Below, one piece after another: positions 17,242 through 24,722 of a stretch of 35,132 bases of DNA. Where the stretch lies: positions 1-35,132 of the IMG/VR virus record IMGVR_UViG_3300042383_001511; one strand, written 5' to 3'. Origin of the DNA: a virus. Position 1 is the stretch's first letter; every line of letters begins with the position of its first letter. The notes beneath the pieces were generated by a model, which was given only the letters and a program-made list of their open reading frames with translations, was not told the DNA's origin and ran no database searches. The translations under genes were made by a program, and so were the position numbers.

Positions 17242-17418
17242 TCAAGGATTCATTTTTTGTCTCAGCTCTTCTTCTTTTTGGCTTTGAATACCAATTTCTT
17301 TTTTAATCCTTTCAATCGCTTCTTCTAACTCGCAAAGTTTTACTTCCATTTCTAATCTAGCCGCTATAACACGAGCCAGTTCGGCGGATGCTTTCTTTTT
17401 TTGAATTTCAAGAGACAT
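17242..17418 (-). CDS. Small coiled-coil protein, 58 aa
   Basis: The ATG at 17416-17418 follows AAGGTG at good distance; a GTG three codons upstream is possible. Nearly the whole protein is a charged coiled coil (SAELARVIAARLEMEVKLCE, ELEEAIERIKKEIGIQ). A protein of this size between structural genes could be a fibre chaperone or assembly factor; this is inference from position and shape. Confidence 0.65.
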   Translation of the reverse strand: MSLEIQKKKASAELARVIAARLEMEVKLCELEEAIERIKKEIGIQSQKEEELRQKMNP

Positions 17419-17429
17419 AACATACACCT

Positions 17430-18170
17430 TTATACGACTGTGATTTGTTCTACTATCTGAATTCGTCCATCGAACTGACCTAGTCCTGGGCGATTATGCA
17501 CGACTGTGATCTTAACAGTCGATCCACCGGGGGCAATCATACCCGAAGAAATTGCATCTGTAAAATCAAACTGGCCTGTTAACCCAATTCCATGATGAGT
17601 GCGCCTGGCTGCCTGTTGGATATTATCTATATAAACTTTATATAATCCAATTTGTTCGCCAGAATATTCGGCACGAACGATAACCGCTCTTTTCCCCGGG
17701 GGTACTACGTATTGTACAATCTGAGTTTCAATGTTTGCCGGCACTCCAGTTACAGAACCAAAAAAGTTTCTGGAAATGTCAGAATCTTCAACTGATGTTG
17801 CAGAAATATTTACATTAATTGAGCCATCTTGATTGATTTTTGGTGTAACGTTGCTAGTATCACCCTTCCAATAAATCTGGTATGGCGTTCCAGAAAAATT
17901 ATCTGGTTTAATTTTTGCATAAACCCAATTATGAACCGAGCAGAAAAATGGCGTATTTCCCATAACTGTTTGAATGGTAGAAAAATTTATACCATCCATT
18001 GACACCAGAACTGAAATACTATCAGTAGAAAGTGCGCCTATCGCCTGAATTCGTATGGCGTTCAAGCCAGTGCAATTAAAAATTATTTGATCGTTTATGC
18101 CGCCAATAGTAGAGCTGCTTGCCTGCGTAAGCTCAAAGCTTGGCGGAATATTTATTGCATAACCGCCCAT
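17430..18170 (-). CDS. Putative virion structural protein, 246 aa
   Basis: Beta-rich throughout. An N-terminal domain (IIFNCTGLNAIRIQAIGALS, SVLVSMDGINFSTIQTV) looks like a jelly-roll or carbohydrate-binding module. A second domain (VVPPGKRAVIVRAEYSGE ... GRIQIVEQITVV) ends the protein. A short GSINVNISATSVEDSD linker lies between. No enzyme motif is visible. Probably a tail-fibre or head-decoration protein. Confidence 0.6.
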   Translation of the reverse strand: MGGYAINIPPSFELTQASSSTIGGINDQIIFNCTGLNAIRIQAIGALSTDSISVLVSMDGINFSTIQTVMGNTPFFCSVHNWVYAKIKPDNFSGTPYQIYWKGDTSNVTPKINQDGSINVNISATSVEDSDISRNFFGSVTGVPANIETQIVQYVVPPGKRAVIVRAEYSGEQIGLYKVYIDNIQQAARRTHHGIGLTGQFDFTDAISSGMIAPGGSTVKITVVHNRPGLGQFDGRIQIVEQITVV

Positions 18171-18173
18171 CGA

Positions 18174-18578
18174 TTAACCCCATGTAAATAGTCTGATACG
18201 CGTATTTGGGTAAGAAAGAGCAGATCCACCGCCGCTGTAACTGACATAAATTTCAGTTCCGGCTTCTAGCAGAAGATTATTTGATGCTAAATCAAAGTTA
18301 AATGCTTGACCAGGACCAATCGACATCCATCGTTGTCTAGTTTTAGCTGGGTCTGTCGCAACAACCCAAATATCAAGTTCTACATTCATACCGTTGTGAA
18401 TATAAAGAATTTTAGATTCTTGGGATGTTTTAAGAAGGCGTTTTGCGGTAGAAGAATCAACAGCTGTAAGAGGCAGAAGGGCTGCAGATGGTGGAATTGA
18501 TGTTGCACCGGGGGCCCATAACTCTGCATACTCGCTTCTGATTTGTGAGTTATCTTTAATAAATAGTCCTGAAGACAT
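18174..18578 (-). CDS. Putative virion structural protein, 134 aa
   Basis: A beta-rich protein (ILYIHNGMNVELDIWVVATD, GTEIYVSYSGGGSALSY) starting with MSSGLFIKDNSQIRSEYAELWAPG, without signal or membrane segments. It lies three bases after the gene at 17430-18170 and follows the prohead-protease gene, fitting a capsid-decoration or fibre protein. The family is not recognised. Confidence 0.6.
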   Translation of the reverse strand: MSSGLFIKDNSQIRSEYAELWAPGATSIPPSAALLPLTAVDSSTAKRLLKTSQESKILYIHNGMNVELDIWVVATDPAKTRQRWMSIGPGQAFNFDLASNNLLLEAGTEIYVSYSGGGSALSYPNTRIRLFTWG

Positions 18579-18590
18579 TTTTTAATCCTC

Positions 18591-19352
18591 TTAATCAGCT
18601 TTTTGGCACATAGCTTTATAAATATCGGACATAGTAAATCGTTCATTACATGCAGAACACCTATTGGGTAGCCTGCTTTTCATAAACATTTTACCTTCAC
18701 CACAATTCCAACACTTCATTACAGTAGCACCAAAAATTTCTGGTTCATTATTTGATTTAGCTAAATCTGTTAATTCTTTTAATAACTCACTCTTTGCTAA
18801 GAGCCTTTTTGCCTTAGAAGGCAGTTCACGGAATTGTTTTCGGCTGTCGTGTACATTTTTGTACTTTTCTGGCAAATCAACTTTTTCAAAGTTTTTAGTT
18901 AAATCTGTTTTAGCAAAGATTTTGCATTCTGGGTTTGCGGGTTTGATAGTGAGGGAAACGTTTTTAACTTTTGTCTTTAATAATTTATTCCCTTGTCTCT
19001 CAACAGTCATCCCTTCTACAGAAAGACCAACGGGATAATTAGGGTTTTGAATGCTGTATTTAATCAACGCGGCTGCACTTTGAGCATTTGGATGATCGTC
19101 CATCAACTTGCCGGCTATATATAAAAATGGTTTTTTTAAAGCATTCCAGCACTTACGTTGGTATTCGTCTTCGCAATCTTTTTCAGAAAAGATTTTTTTA
19201 GCTTCATCAATGTAGCCAAGAATTTCAAAAAAGCGATCAGAGCTGTGCTCGTCATTTAGAAGGCGGACGTCAGAAATATCCATTCCGTTCAAGTCGATGG
19301 ATTCACCTGTGCGGTCTTTTGTTTCGGTGGCGGCAATTCCATAAATGAGCAC
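18591..19352 (-). CDS. Prohead serine protease with C-terminal zinc ribbon
   Basis: A 253-residue protein starting at a GTG behind AAGGAG. LLNDEHSSDRFFEILGYIDEAKKIF carries the likely catalytic His36, and YPVGLSVEGM the likely catalytic Ser111, in the order and spacing of T4 gp21-like prohead proteases, which cleave scaffold and capsid proteins during head maturation. After the protease part, VMKCWNCGEGKMFMKSRL...RCSACNERF (about residues 212-242) is a CxxC...CxxC zinc ribbon, an addition not typical of the basic enzyme. It may recruit scaffold or nucleic acid. It lies on the opposite strand from terminase and portal. Confidence 0.7.
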   Translation of the reverse strand: MLIYGIAATETKDRTGESIDLNGMDISDVRLLNDEHSSDRFFEILGYIDEAKKIFSEKDCEDEYQRKCWNALKKPFLYIAGKLMDDHPNAQSAAALIKYSIQNPNYPVGLSVEGMTVERQGNKLLKTKVKNVSLTIKPANPECKIFAKTDLTKNFEKVDLPEKYKNVHDSRKQFRELPSKAKRLLAKSELLKELTDLAKSNNEPEIFGATVMKCWNCGEGKMFMKSRLPNRCSACNERFTMSDIYKAMCQKAD

Positions 19353-19391
19353 GGTTACTCCTTGAGCTTTTTGATAACATTATATCAGGGA

Positions 19392-19886
19392 TTATTGTGG
19401 ATTATTATGCCCTGAAGTATTTTTATCAATAAAAACTAATTCATCATTAAAATATACCACTTTATCTGAATGTGTTGCAATATGGTTATTTAATTCTGAA
19501 ACGTTACCCATTTTTTTTATTGTTAAAATTTCCCCATTATCTGATTTCACATACATGTTTTCTGTGTTTCGGCTATAATTCACGCCTAAATAAATCTTAG
19601 GCTCTTCGTTTAACATCCGAAGTTCTTCTTCCAAACATTTATCTGTTCGGCCAATCAAAATTTTTCGTTTTAATGAAGAAATATTGTTTTTAGCAATGTC
19701 GGATGCGTAGTCTGGAATGCCTGATTCATAGATAAGATTACATCTGTCTAAAAGATGAACAACTTCTTTCAATAATTCATTGTCAACGCCAGATGCTTCA
19801 AGCTCTTCAAGAACTGGGGCAGATTCAACTCCTGTCGTTTTTTGAATTATAGACGCCACGAGAGCTTTTGCGATTTTTGAGTACAT
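19392..19886 (-). CDS. Hypothetical protein, 164 aa
   Basis: The ATG at 19884-19886 follows GAGGTAGAAGAA, giving a 62-base overlap with the upstream gene. The N-terminal half is helical (KIAKALVASIIQKTTGV, LLKEVVHLLDRCNLIYE), the C-terminal half beta-like (IYLGVNYSRNTENMYVKSDN, KVVYFNDELVFIDK). It precedes the prohead protease and may be a head or tail assembly protein. No motif recognised. Confidence 0.6.
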   Translation of the reverse strand: MYSKIAKALVASIIQKTTGVESAPVLEELEASGVDNELLKEVVHLLDRCNLIYESGIPDYASDIAKNNISSLKRKILIGRTDKCLEEELRMLNEEPKIYLGVNYSRNTENMYVKSDNGEILTIKKMGNVSELNNHIATHSDKVVYFNDELVFIDKNTSGHNNPQ

Positions 19887-20382
19887 ATTCTTCTACCTCA
19901 GTTTCGTCTAAAAACATATCTTCATGACGTTTTTTATTATTATTTTTATTTTTAAATTCCAAATTTTGCAACTTGGATTTAATCTCTGCTTGTTCGGCTG
20001 CATCTATTTCGGGAGATCTTGCAAATTTTTTAGGTCTGGCAACGTAGACAACGCTCCCCATTTTTGCCACCATATGGTCGCCCATGAGTGTTTCTACGTT
20101 CCAAAGGATTTTCTGCGTTAGTTCTATGCTAAAAACTTCTTTTCTTTCTGGGCTAGAAAGAATTGCCGCTACATTTTCTAGATCTAAGCTTTCAATTGTG
20201 CCTAAATATTCCGCTTCTTCTAGACAAAATTCATTATCAAATAAGACCTCTTGGATTTCATCAATTTCGTAAGCCCAAATGATTTTTTCGTTTTTTGTTT
20301 TTGTGATAAAGACCCTTGGTAGATTTTCGTAAAGTGGATTTGAATGGACAAGATAAATTTGAAAAGAAGGCTTTGAAGACAA
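19825..20382 (-). CDS. Hypothetical protein, 185 aa, first gene of the minus-strand virion operon
   Basis: Starts MSSKPSFQIYLVHSNP. The N-terminal part is beta-rich (RVFITKTKNEKIIWAYEID), followed by acidic helices (EVLFDNEFCLEEAEYLGTI) and a basic, Asn/Lys-rich stretch (FKNKNNNKKRHEDMFLDE). It is the first minus-strand gene next to the divergent promoter region at 20383-20495. Function unknown; a structural or assembly role is suggested by its neighbours only. Confidence 0.6.
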   Translation of the reverse strand: MSSKPSFQIYLVHSNPLYENLPRVFITKTKNEKIIWAYEIDEIQEVLFDNEFCLEEAEYLGTIESLDLENVAAILSSPERKEVFSIELTQKILWNVETLMGDHMVAKMGSVVYVARPKKFARSPEIDAAEQAEIKSKLQNLEFKNKNNNKKRHEDMFLDETEVEEYVLKNRKSSRGVYNSKNDRS

Positions 20383-20495
20383 GTCCGTACCCCCAATTAG
20401 AGAGTTTATTTTTAATAGTATGTATCATTTCAATTGAAAATAAATACCAGCCCCCTGATAAATTGTGTGTGATAATAGAAAATAAGAGGTAATTC
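20383..20495. promoter_or_regulatory. Divergent promoter region with central palindrome
   Basis: This 113-base gap separates the two structural operons. The palindrome TTTCAATTGAAA (20428-20439) places a TTGAAA -35-like box on each strand. On the plus strand a GATAAA -10-like box lies 17 bases on, and TGTGATAATAG further downstream is an alternative extended -10. The gene at 20496 follows AAGAGGTAATTC. Such symmetry could let one regulator switch both operons. No sigma28/sigma54 elements are present. Confidence 0.45.
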
Positions 20496-21368
20496 ATGGT
20501 CGATAAAAAACCCCCAAATTTTTTGACTGGCGTAAAAACGGCAAACGAATATAAAGGACTGCCGGGAGGATTCCATCCGTATGGTCCAGCGGTACCGGGG
20601 GGAATTTTTAGCGACGAAGCGCATGACAACTTAGTTAGGTCTAAGGGATTTAAAGCTCTGCACTGGAGACACGCATTAGTAGCTAACAGAGAAACTCCTG
20701 CGGCTGGTGTCTTTCTAGACGAGAAGACAGATATTCCTGGTTATAACCTCTATGACCCTAAACCTTTTTATATTGCCATCCAACAACTTAACTGGCAAGA
20801 CCAATACATCATCCAAGGTGTACATGGCACTCATGCAATTTCTTCGGTTAATTACACGTCTTACTACGAAGAAGATCGACCTGACAAAGAACGAGTTTAT
20901 TTAAGAAAAAATGATATTATTACAATCGATAATGATGTTACAGTGTTAACTCAAGAACTGTTTGAATATAAACCAAACGGTTTACAAAGATTAAAGTTTC
21001 CTATTATCGATGTCGATTATTTAGTTGATAGCCGCAACAATCGTTACGAAAACGGTATTGATTTTGTTATCACCAATAATATGATTGAATGGATTGGCCA
21101 AAAGCCACTCTGGGATTCCGGAAAGGGGCGTGGTGAAAGTTTGTCGATAGTATATTGGACCAAGCCCTACTTTTCTGTCCTATCTACTCCCAGAGTGTTT
21201 AGAACAGTATTTTCAAACGAGTCTGGAAACGATTCAAAACCTAGTTTTCCTACTTACGTTGCGGGATCAGCTGTGCTAAAAATGTTATGGATTGATTCTG
21301 CTGGGATTGATTTACCAGAGTGGCCAAAAAATATTGAACCTGAAAGAACTTCGAACTCAAGGAGCTAA
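20496..21368 (+). CDS. Putative virion structural protein, 290 aa
   Basis: The first gene of the plus-strand structural operon. It starts MVDKKPPNFLTGVKTANEYK, with a Gly/Pro-rich segment (GLPGGFHPYGPAVPGGIF) and many aromatic residues in beta-like stretches (FYIAIQQLNWQDQYIIQGV, ESLSIVYWTKPYFSVLS). No enzymatic motif. The aromatic beta-rich composition and its place upstream of neck genes suggest a neck, tail or capsid-associated protein. It ends TAATG, overlapping the next start. Confidence 0.6.
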   Translation: MVDKKPPNFLTGVKTANEYKGLPGGFHPYGPAVPGGIFSDEAHDNLVRSKGFKALHWRHALVANRETPAAGVFLDEKTDIPGYNLYDPKPFYIAIQQLNWQDQYIIQGVHGTHAISSVNYTSYYEEDRPDKERVYLRKNDIITIDNDVTVLTQELFEYKPNGLQRLKFPIIDVDYLVDSRNNRYENGIDFVITNNMIEWIGQKPLWDSGKGRGESLSIVYWTKPYFSVLSTPRVFRTVFSNESGNDSKPSFPTYVAGSAVLKMLWIDSAGIDLPEWPKNIEPERTSNSRS

Positions 21369-21970
21369 TGATGAAAGATCCAAAAATCCTCTCCATGAAG
21401 GTTTACACCATGCACGACAAGCCGGTTTACTACGGCCATGGTGAGAACGAAGATGGTCTTTATAGCCTTTTGGAAAAGAAGCACGTTCCGATTCCCATGT
21501 TCTTTAACTTGCTTCAATCTCGTGATGTTATGCCTGAAGACCTTGGCGATCTCATTCTTCACGACCAATTAAGCTATCACGATTTTAAAGCTTTAAGAGA
21601 TCAAGAGCTAATGCCAAAAGATTTGGAAATTTTATTTAATAAAATCCAAGATCTAAAACGTGAAGTGAACATGCTCAAGCGCACTATGACAAAAGAAAAG
21701 AAAGCTCATGAACAAGCGCTTGCGGATGCTTCCGCCCCAAAACTAGAAGATCTTGCTCAATCAGCGACGACCGAACCGATGGTTAAAAATGTTGAAGAAG
21801 CTAAACCACAATCTCTTCTTGAAGCTGTGTCTGCCATGATTGGAGTTGAGGCTTCGCCTGATGCCGGTGATAACATCTATCAAAAAATTATCGACAGCTG
21901 CACCGGTTTGACAGATCAAGAGAAACAAGTTCTAGAGTTAGTTAAAAATAATCTATTGAGTTTATCTTGA
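21368..21970 (+). CDS. Hypothetical helical protein, 200 aa
   Basis: The start lies in TAATGATG behind CAAGGAGC, coupled to the preceding gene. The N-terminus is compact (KVYTMHDKPVYYGHGENEDG), followed by a charged coiled coil (IQDLKREVNMLKRTMTKEKK) and a Glu/Ala-rich disordered region with a short helical end. The layout resembles assembly chaperones or scaffolds. No motif identifies it. Confidence 0.6.
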   Translation: MMKDPKILSMKVYTMHDKPVYYGHGENEDGLYSLLEKKHVPIPMFFNLLQSRDVMPEDLGDLILHDQLSYHDFKALRDQELMPKDLEILFNKIQDLKREVNMLKRTMTKEKKAHEQALADASAPKLEDLAQSATTEPMVKNVEEAKPQSLLEAVSAMIGVEASPDAGDNIYQKIIDSCTGLTDQEKQVLELVKNNLLSLS

Positions 21971-22048
21971 TAGATTACTTTCTTTTCCTTAGCTATCCTT
22001 CACAGTTGGCTTTAAGTAATATGGGGTATATATATAAGGAAATGAAAG

Positions 22049-22903
22049 ATGGCAAAAGATAGAATAGACGAACTCTATGAACAACAATCTTTCTACGAAG
22101 AATACATAAGATACATCCAAGCATTCGAGACAGATCAAGTCAAAAAGACAATCCAAGACATTACACAAGAGATAGTCAAAACTCGACTAGAACAGGCAAT
22201 TTTTGCAATTGTCTTACAGAGTGTGGATAATCCCGACCTAATTGGTTCCTATGTTGCCTCGTTCCAAATTTTTACAGTTGGAAACAGAAACCAAATTTAT
22301 TTCTCACCAGCAACACCCTTGGTTGGTATGACCGAGTATGGTGTCAAGCCATTTAGCATGAAAGAAAAATTGCTTAGCACTGGAAGCGTAAAAATCTCAA
22401 AACAGGGCCACCCCTATAAAACTGTTCCAATATCTAGAGAAATGCCGGGCAAAAATGCAAAACTAGATACTTTGCGTAGTGTGCAAAAAAGAAGCATACC
22501 GGTTTCTAACCAACAGTCGGTTATTTCTTCTAAAGAAATACAAATGCAGGCACGAGTGAACGCTGTTTTGCAAAACGCAAAATTTTCATTTGTTTCTAAG
22601 GCCAAGGATGCCGAGGGGCGGACAATACAAAGATCTGTGGCAAGAGACTTAGACGTCGGAACGCTCATCAAAGAAGAAACTTTTGACGTAGCAACCAAAA
22701 CGGCAAAACCAATCAAGACAAAATACGTAATCTTTAGGACTATGAGTGCCAAGCCAGGTTCCGCTGACTGGATGAACCCGGGCTTTTCAGGAAAAGACCT
22801 ATACGCTAAAGTTTTAAATTGGCAAAGTGAAAATGAGGAAAGAATTTTTGAACAGACGTACAATGAAATAATAAGCAAGGCTATTCGAGGCGATGAGTCA
22901 TGA
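22049..22903 (+). CDS. Putative neck or tail-completion protein, 284 aa
   Basis: The ATG follows AAGGAAATGAAAG. The N-terminus is helical (ELYEQQSFYEEYIRYIQAFE). A basic middle contains VKPFSMKEKLLSTGSVKISK, and the C-terminus has FRTMSAKPGSADWMNPGF, a pattern reminiscent of HK97 gp10-type head-tail joining proteins. It ends ATGA, coupled to the next gene. Position between virion genes and the sheath fits a connector role. Confidence 0.55.
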   Translation: MAKDRIDELYEQQSFYEEYIRYIQAFETDQVKKTIQDITQEIVKTRLEQAIFAIVLQSVDNPDLIGSYVASFQIFTVGNRNQIYFSPATPLVGMTEYGVKPFSMKEKLLSTGSVKISKQGHPYKTVPISREMPGKNAKLDTLRSVQKRSIPVSNQQSVISSKEIQMQARVNAVLQNAKFSFVSKAKDAEGRTIQRSVARDLDVGTLIKEETFDVATKTAKPIKTKYVIFRTMSAKPGSADWMNPGFSGKDLYAKVLNWQSENEERIFEQTYNEIISKAIRGDES

Positions 22904-23814
22904 TTCTTTTGCCACATCTTTATATTTTGCAATATCTTAAAAAACAATTCTCTTTTTTAAGAGACAAACCCGAGCATCTTGAGTTTTTGCTTAGAGGTTT
23001 TTTGATAAATGACGAAATGAACGATATTTATGGAGCGCCTTATATCGATAAGGCTATGAAGTGGATTTCTGAAAACGAGTTTTACTTTACGCTGGGTTAT
23101 AGGCTAGATTTGGATAAATTACCAAATATTTGTGTTACTTATGAGGGTGGCTCAGAAGAACGACAGTTTATTGGTGACTATGCCGATACACAAAAAGTAA
23201 CAATAAATTCTAAAACTTACGCATCTTTTGATATTAAAAGCATTGATGCGGATGGCAATTTGGTCGTAAGTAAGGATTTAAACTTAACAAATAAGGTTTG
23301 GCGAAGATTATTAGCTAAAAATAAGAAATTTGAATCACAAATTATTGACCTACAAACCAATGCAGATGGCGATTTAGTTTTAGTTTTAGACCTAAAAGCA
23401 GACGCATCATTACCATTAATGGATTGGAAGGCGATAAGTCCTCTTAAAGCAAAAAACCTAGTAGTTGGAAGCTCTTTTGACCGCGCTCGCGTGACTGTTT
23501 ATATGAATATTGCGGGAGATCCCGAACTAGCAGAGCTAATGTCTTGTATTGTTCGCTACTTATTAAAACAAAGTCGTCCATATCTTTTAAAAAATGGCAT
23601 GGAGGATATTTCTTATTCGCATTCAGCGTTAAGTCGTAGCGCGGATTTTCCGGAATCAAATGTTTGGATAACGCAACATTCTATAAATGGCGCTTTACAA
23701 GACCAGTGGATTATTACAGAATCGAATGGTGCGGATAAAATTGAATTGACTGTTAAAGCAAAACAGAAGACCGAGCCCGACACTGTAATCGTCTACGACC
23801 AGGGAATTATCTAA
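22900..23814 (+). CDS. Putative neck/tail-terminator-type protein, 304 aa
   Basis: The ATG overlaps the upstream TGA (ATGA). It opens with a hydrophobic/amphipathic helix (MILLPHLYILQYLKKQFSFL), then shows a mixed alpha/beta pattern with VTINSKTYASFDIKSIDAD, ARVTVYMNIAGDPELAELM and ELTVKAKQKTEPDTVIVYDQ. In contractile phages proteins of this size before the sheath often cap the tail tube or neck. The family is not recognised directly. Confidence 0.5.
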   Translation: MILLPHLYILQYLKKQFSFLRDKPEHLEFLLRGFLINDEMNDIYGAPYIDKAMKWISENEFYFTLGYRLDLDKLPNICVTYEGGSEERQFIGDYADTQKVTINSKTYASFDIKSIDADGNLVVSKDLNLTNKVWRRLLAKNKKFESQIIDLQTNADGDLVLVLDLKADASLPLMDWKAISPLKAKNLVVGSSFDRARVTVYMNIAGDPELAELMSCIVRYLLKQSRPYLLKNGMEDISYSHSALSRSADFPESNVWITQHSINGALQDQWIITESNGADKIELTVKAKQKTEPDTVIVYDQGII

Positions 23815-24386
23815 TGGCAAAAGTGGTTATAAAAAATAACATACTTTGGATTCCAGAAGATATTGAGACTTACAAAGATCTTCAATTTGTCTATAATCGT
23901 TTTTATGAGCTACAAAACGATCCAAAGATCCCATGGATACTCATGAACATTAATTGTTCGGGATCTTCAAACGTAGAATTTGCTAAACCTGTTTATCATT
24001 TGCTCAGTAGCAGCAAAAAACCTATCAAAACTCAAGTTATGTCAGTAGCTCAAAGCTATGGCCTTGTTCTTGCCTGTATAGGAGAAGAGCGTGTTGCATG
24101 GCCTGAAGCTCAATTCATGCATCATAATTACATCGTGAGTTACGAAGACGCTAATTTTGAAAAGGTCAAAAAAGATATACAAAATCTTGAAAACGAAGAA
24201 AAAGTATTTTTAAAATACGTTGAAAAATACATTGGCGTTAAAAATTACAAAAAATTTATTCAGGATTTTAAAAAGAACGGATCTGTGGATATGTTTTTTG
24301 ACGCTAAAAAAGCAGTGGATTATAATATAGTTAACCGAATAGGTATTATTGAACCATTTTATTACGAGGAAATAACAGATGGCTAA
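23814..24386 (+). CDS. ClpP-like serine protease
   Basis: A 190-residue protein with the ClpP fold signature. MNINCSGSSNVEFAKPVYHLL corresponds to the Gly-rich loop, VAQSYGLVLACIG to the catalytic-Ser block (Ser81), FMHHNY to the His block (His104), and VDMFFDAKKAVDYNIVNRIG to the Asp block (Asp159) and end of the fold. ClpP-like enzymes in phages often act as prohead or scaffold proteases, but this one is separate from the gp21-like protease at 18591. The pairing of two candidate morphogenetic proteases is unusual. It overlaps the next gene by 8 bases. Confidence 0.75.
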   Translation: MAKVVIKNNILWIPEDIETYKDLQFVYNRFYELQNDPKIPWILMNINCSGSSNVEFAKPVYHLLSSSKKPIKTQVMSVAQSYGLVLACIGEERVAWPEAQFMHHNYIVSYEDANFEKVKKDIQNLENEEKVFLKYVEKYIGVKNYKKFIQDFKKNGSVDMFFDAKKAVDYNIVNRIGIIEPFYYEEITDG

Positions 24387-24645
24387 GGAAAAGAAAACCA
24401 AAAAGGTGGCCGAAGAACAATCACAGGTCGTTGAAAATAAAGCCAGTGAAGCAGAGCCAGCGCAGCCACAAGTACTTTCTCTAGAGCAAGTTGCCACTAT
24501 GGCTGCTGACAAACTTGTGCCAAAATACAAACCAAGCCATCTCAATGGCTTACTCGCCTTTTGTAATCATAAAGGGTACCCTACTAGCGGAACATCTGAA
24601 CAAATGCTGGATGTTATGAAACAGTACGGGTATATTCTTAAGTGA
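24379..24645 (+). CDS. Small structural-cluster protein, 88 aa
   Basis: The ATG lies inside the end of the ClpP-like gene. A Lys/Glu-rich N-terminus (MAKEKKTKKVAEEQSQVV) precedes a compact C-terminal part with HLNGLLAFCNHKGYPTSGTS and MLDVMKQYGYILK. It is the last gene before the sheath leader. Function unknown; it could be a tail or head assembly factor. Confidence 0.65.
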   Translation: MAKEKKTKKVAEEQSQVVENKASEAEPAQPQVLSLEQVATMAADKLVPKYKPSHLNGLLAFCNHKGYPTSGTSEQMLDVMKQYGYILK

Positions 24646-24671
24646 TTAAAAACAAAAGCATCATTATATTA

Positions 24672-24699
24672 TTGACTATAATATTTTAGATACTAATCT
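24672..24699 (+). promoter_or_regulatory. Possible promoter of the sheath gene
   Basis: In the 77-base gap before the sheath gene TTGACTATAAT contains a perfect TATAAT (24677-24682). Alternatively TTGACT acts as -35 with TAATCT 16 bases on. ATGGGGTTTTTTC then forms the ribosome site. No CCGATA element occurs. An extra promoter for the most abundant tail protein would be sensible. Confidence 0.4.
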
Positions 24700-24722
24700 T
24701 AACCTTAAATGGGGTTTTTTCA

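Noticed and set aside
21971-22048. A sigma28-like promoter before the gene at 22049
   Set aside because: The stretch ends in TATATATATAAGGAAAT like the promoter at 1170, but neither the CGATA -10 nor the TAAAGTTA -35 is present.
22414-22947. A 177-codon minus-strand frame
   Set aside because: It lies opposite the well-supported gene at 22049-22903 and has no ribosome site or recognisable content.
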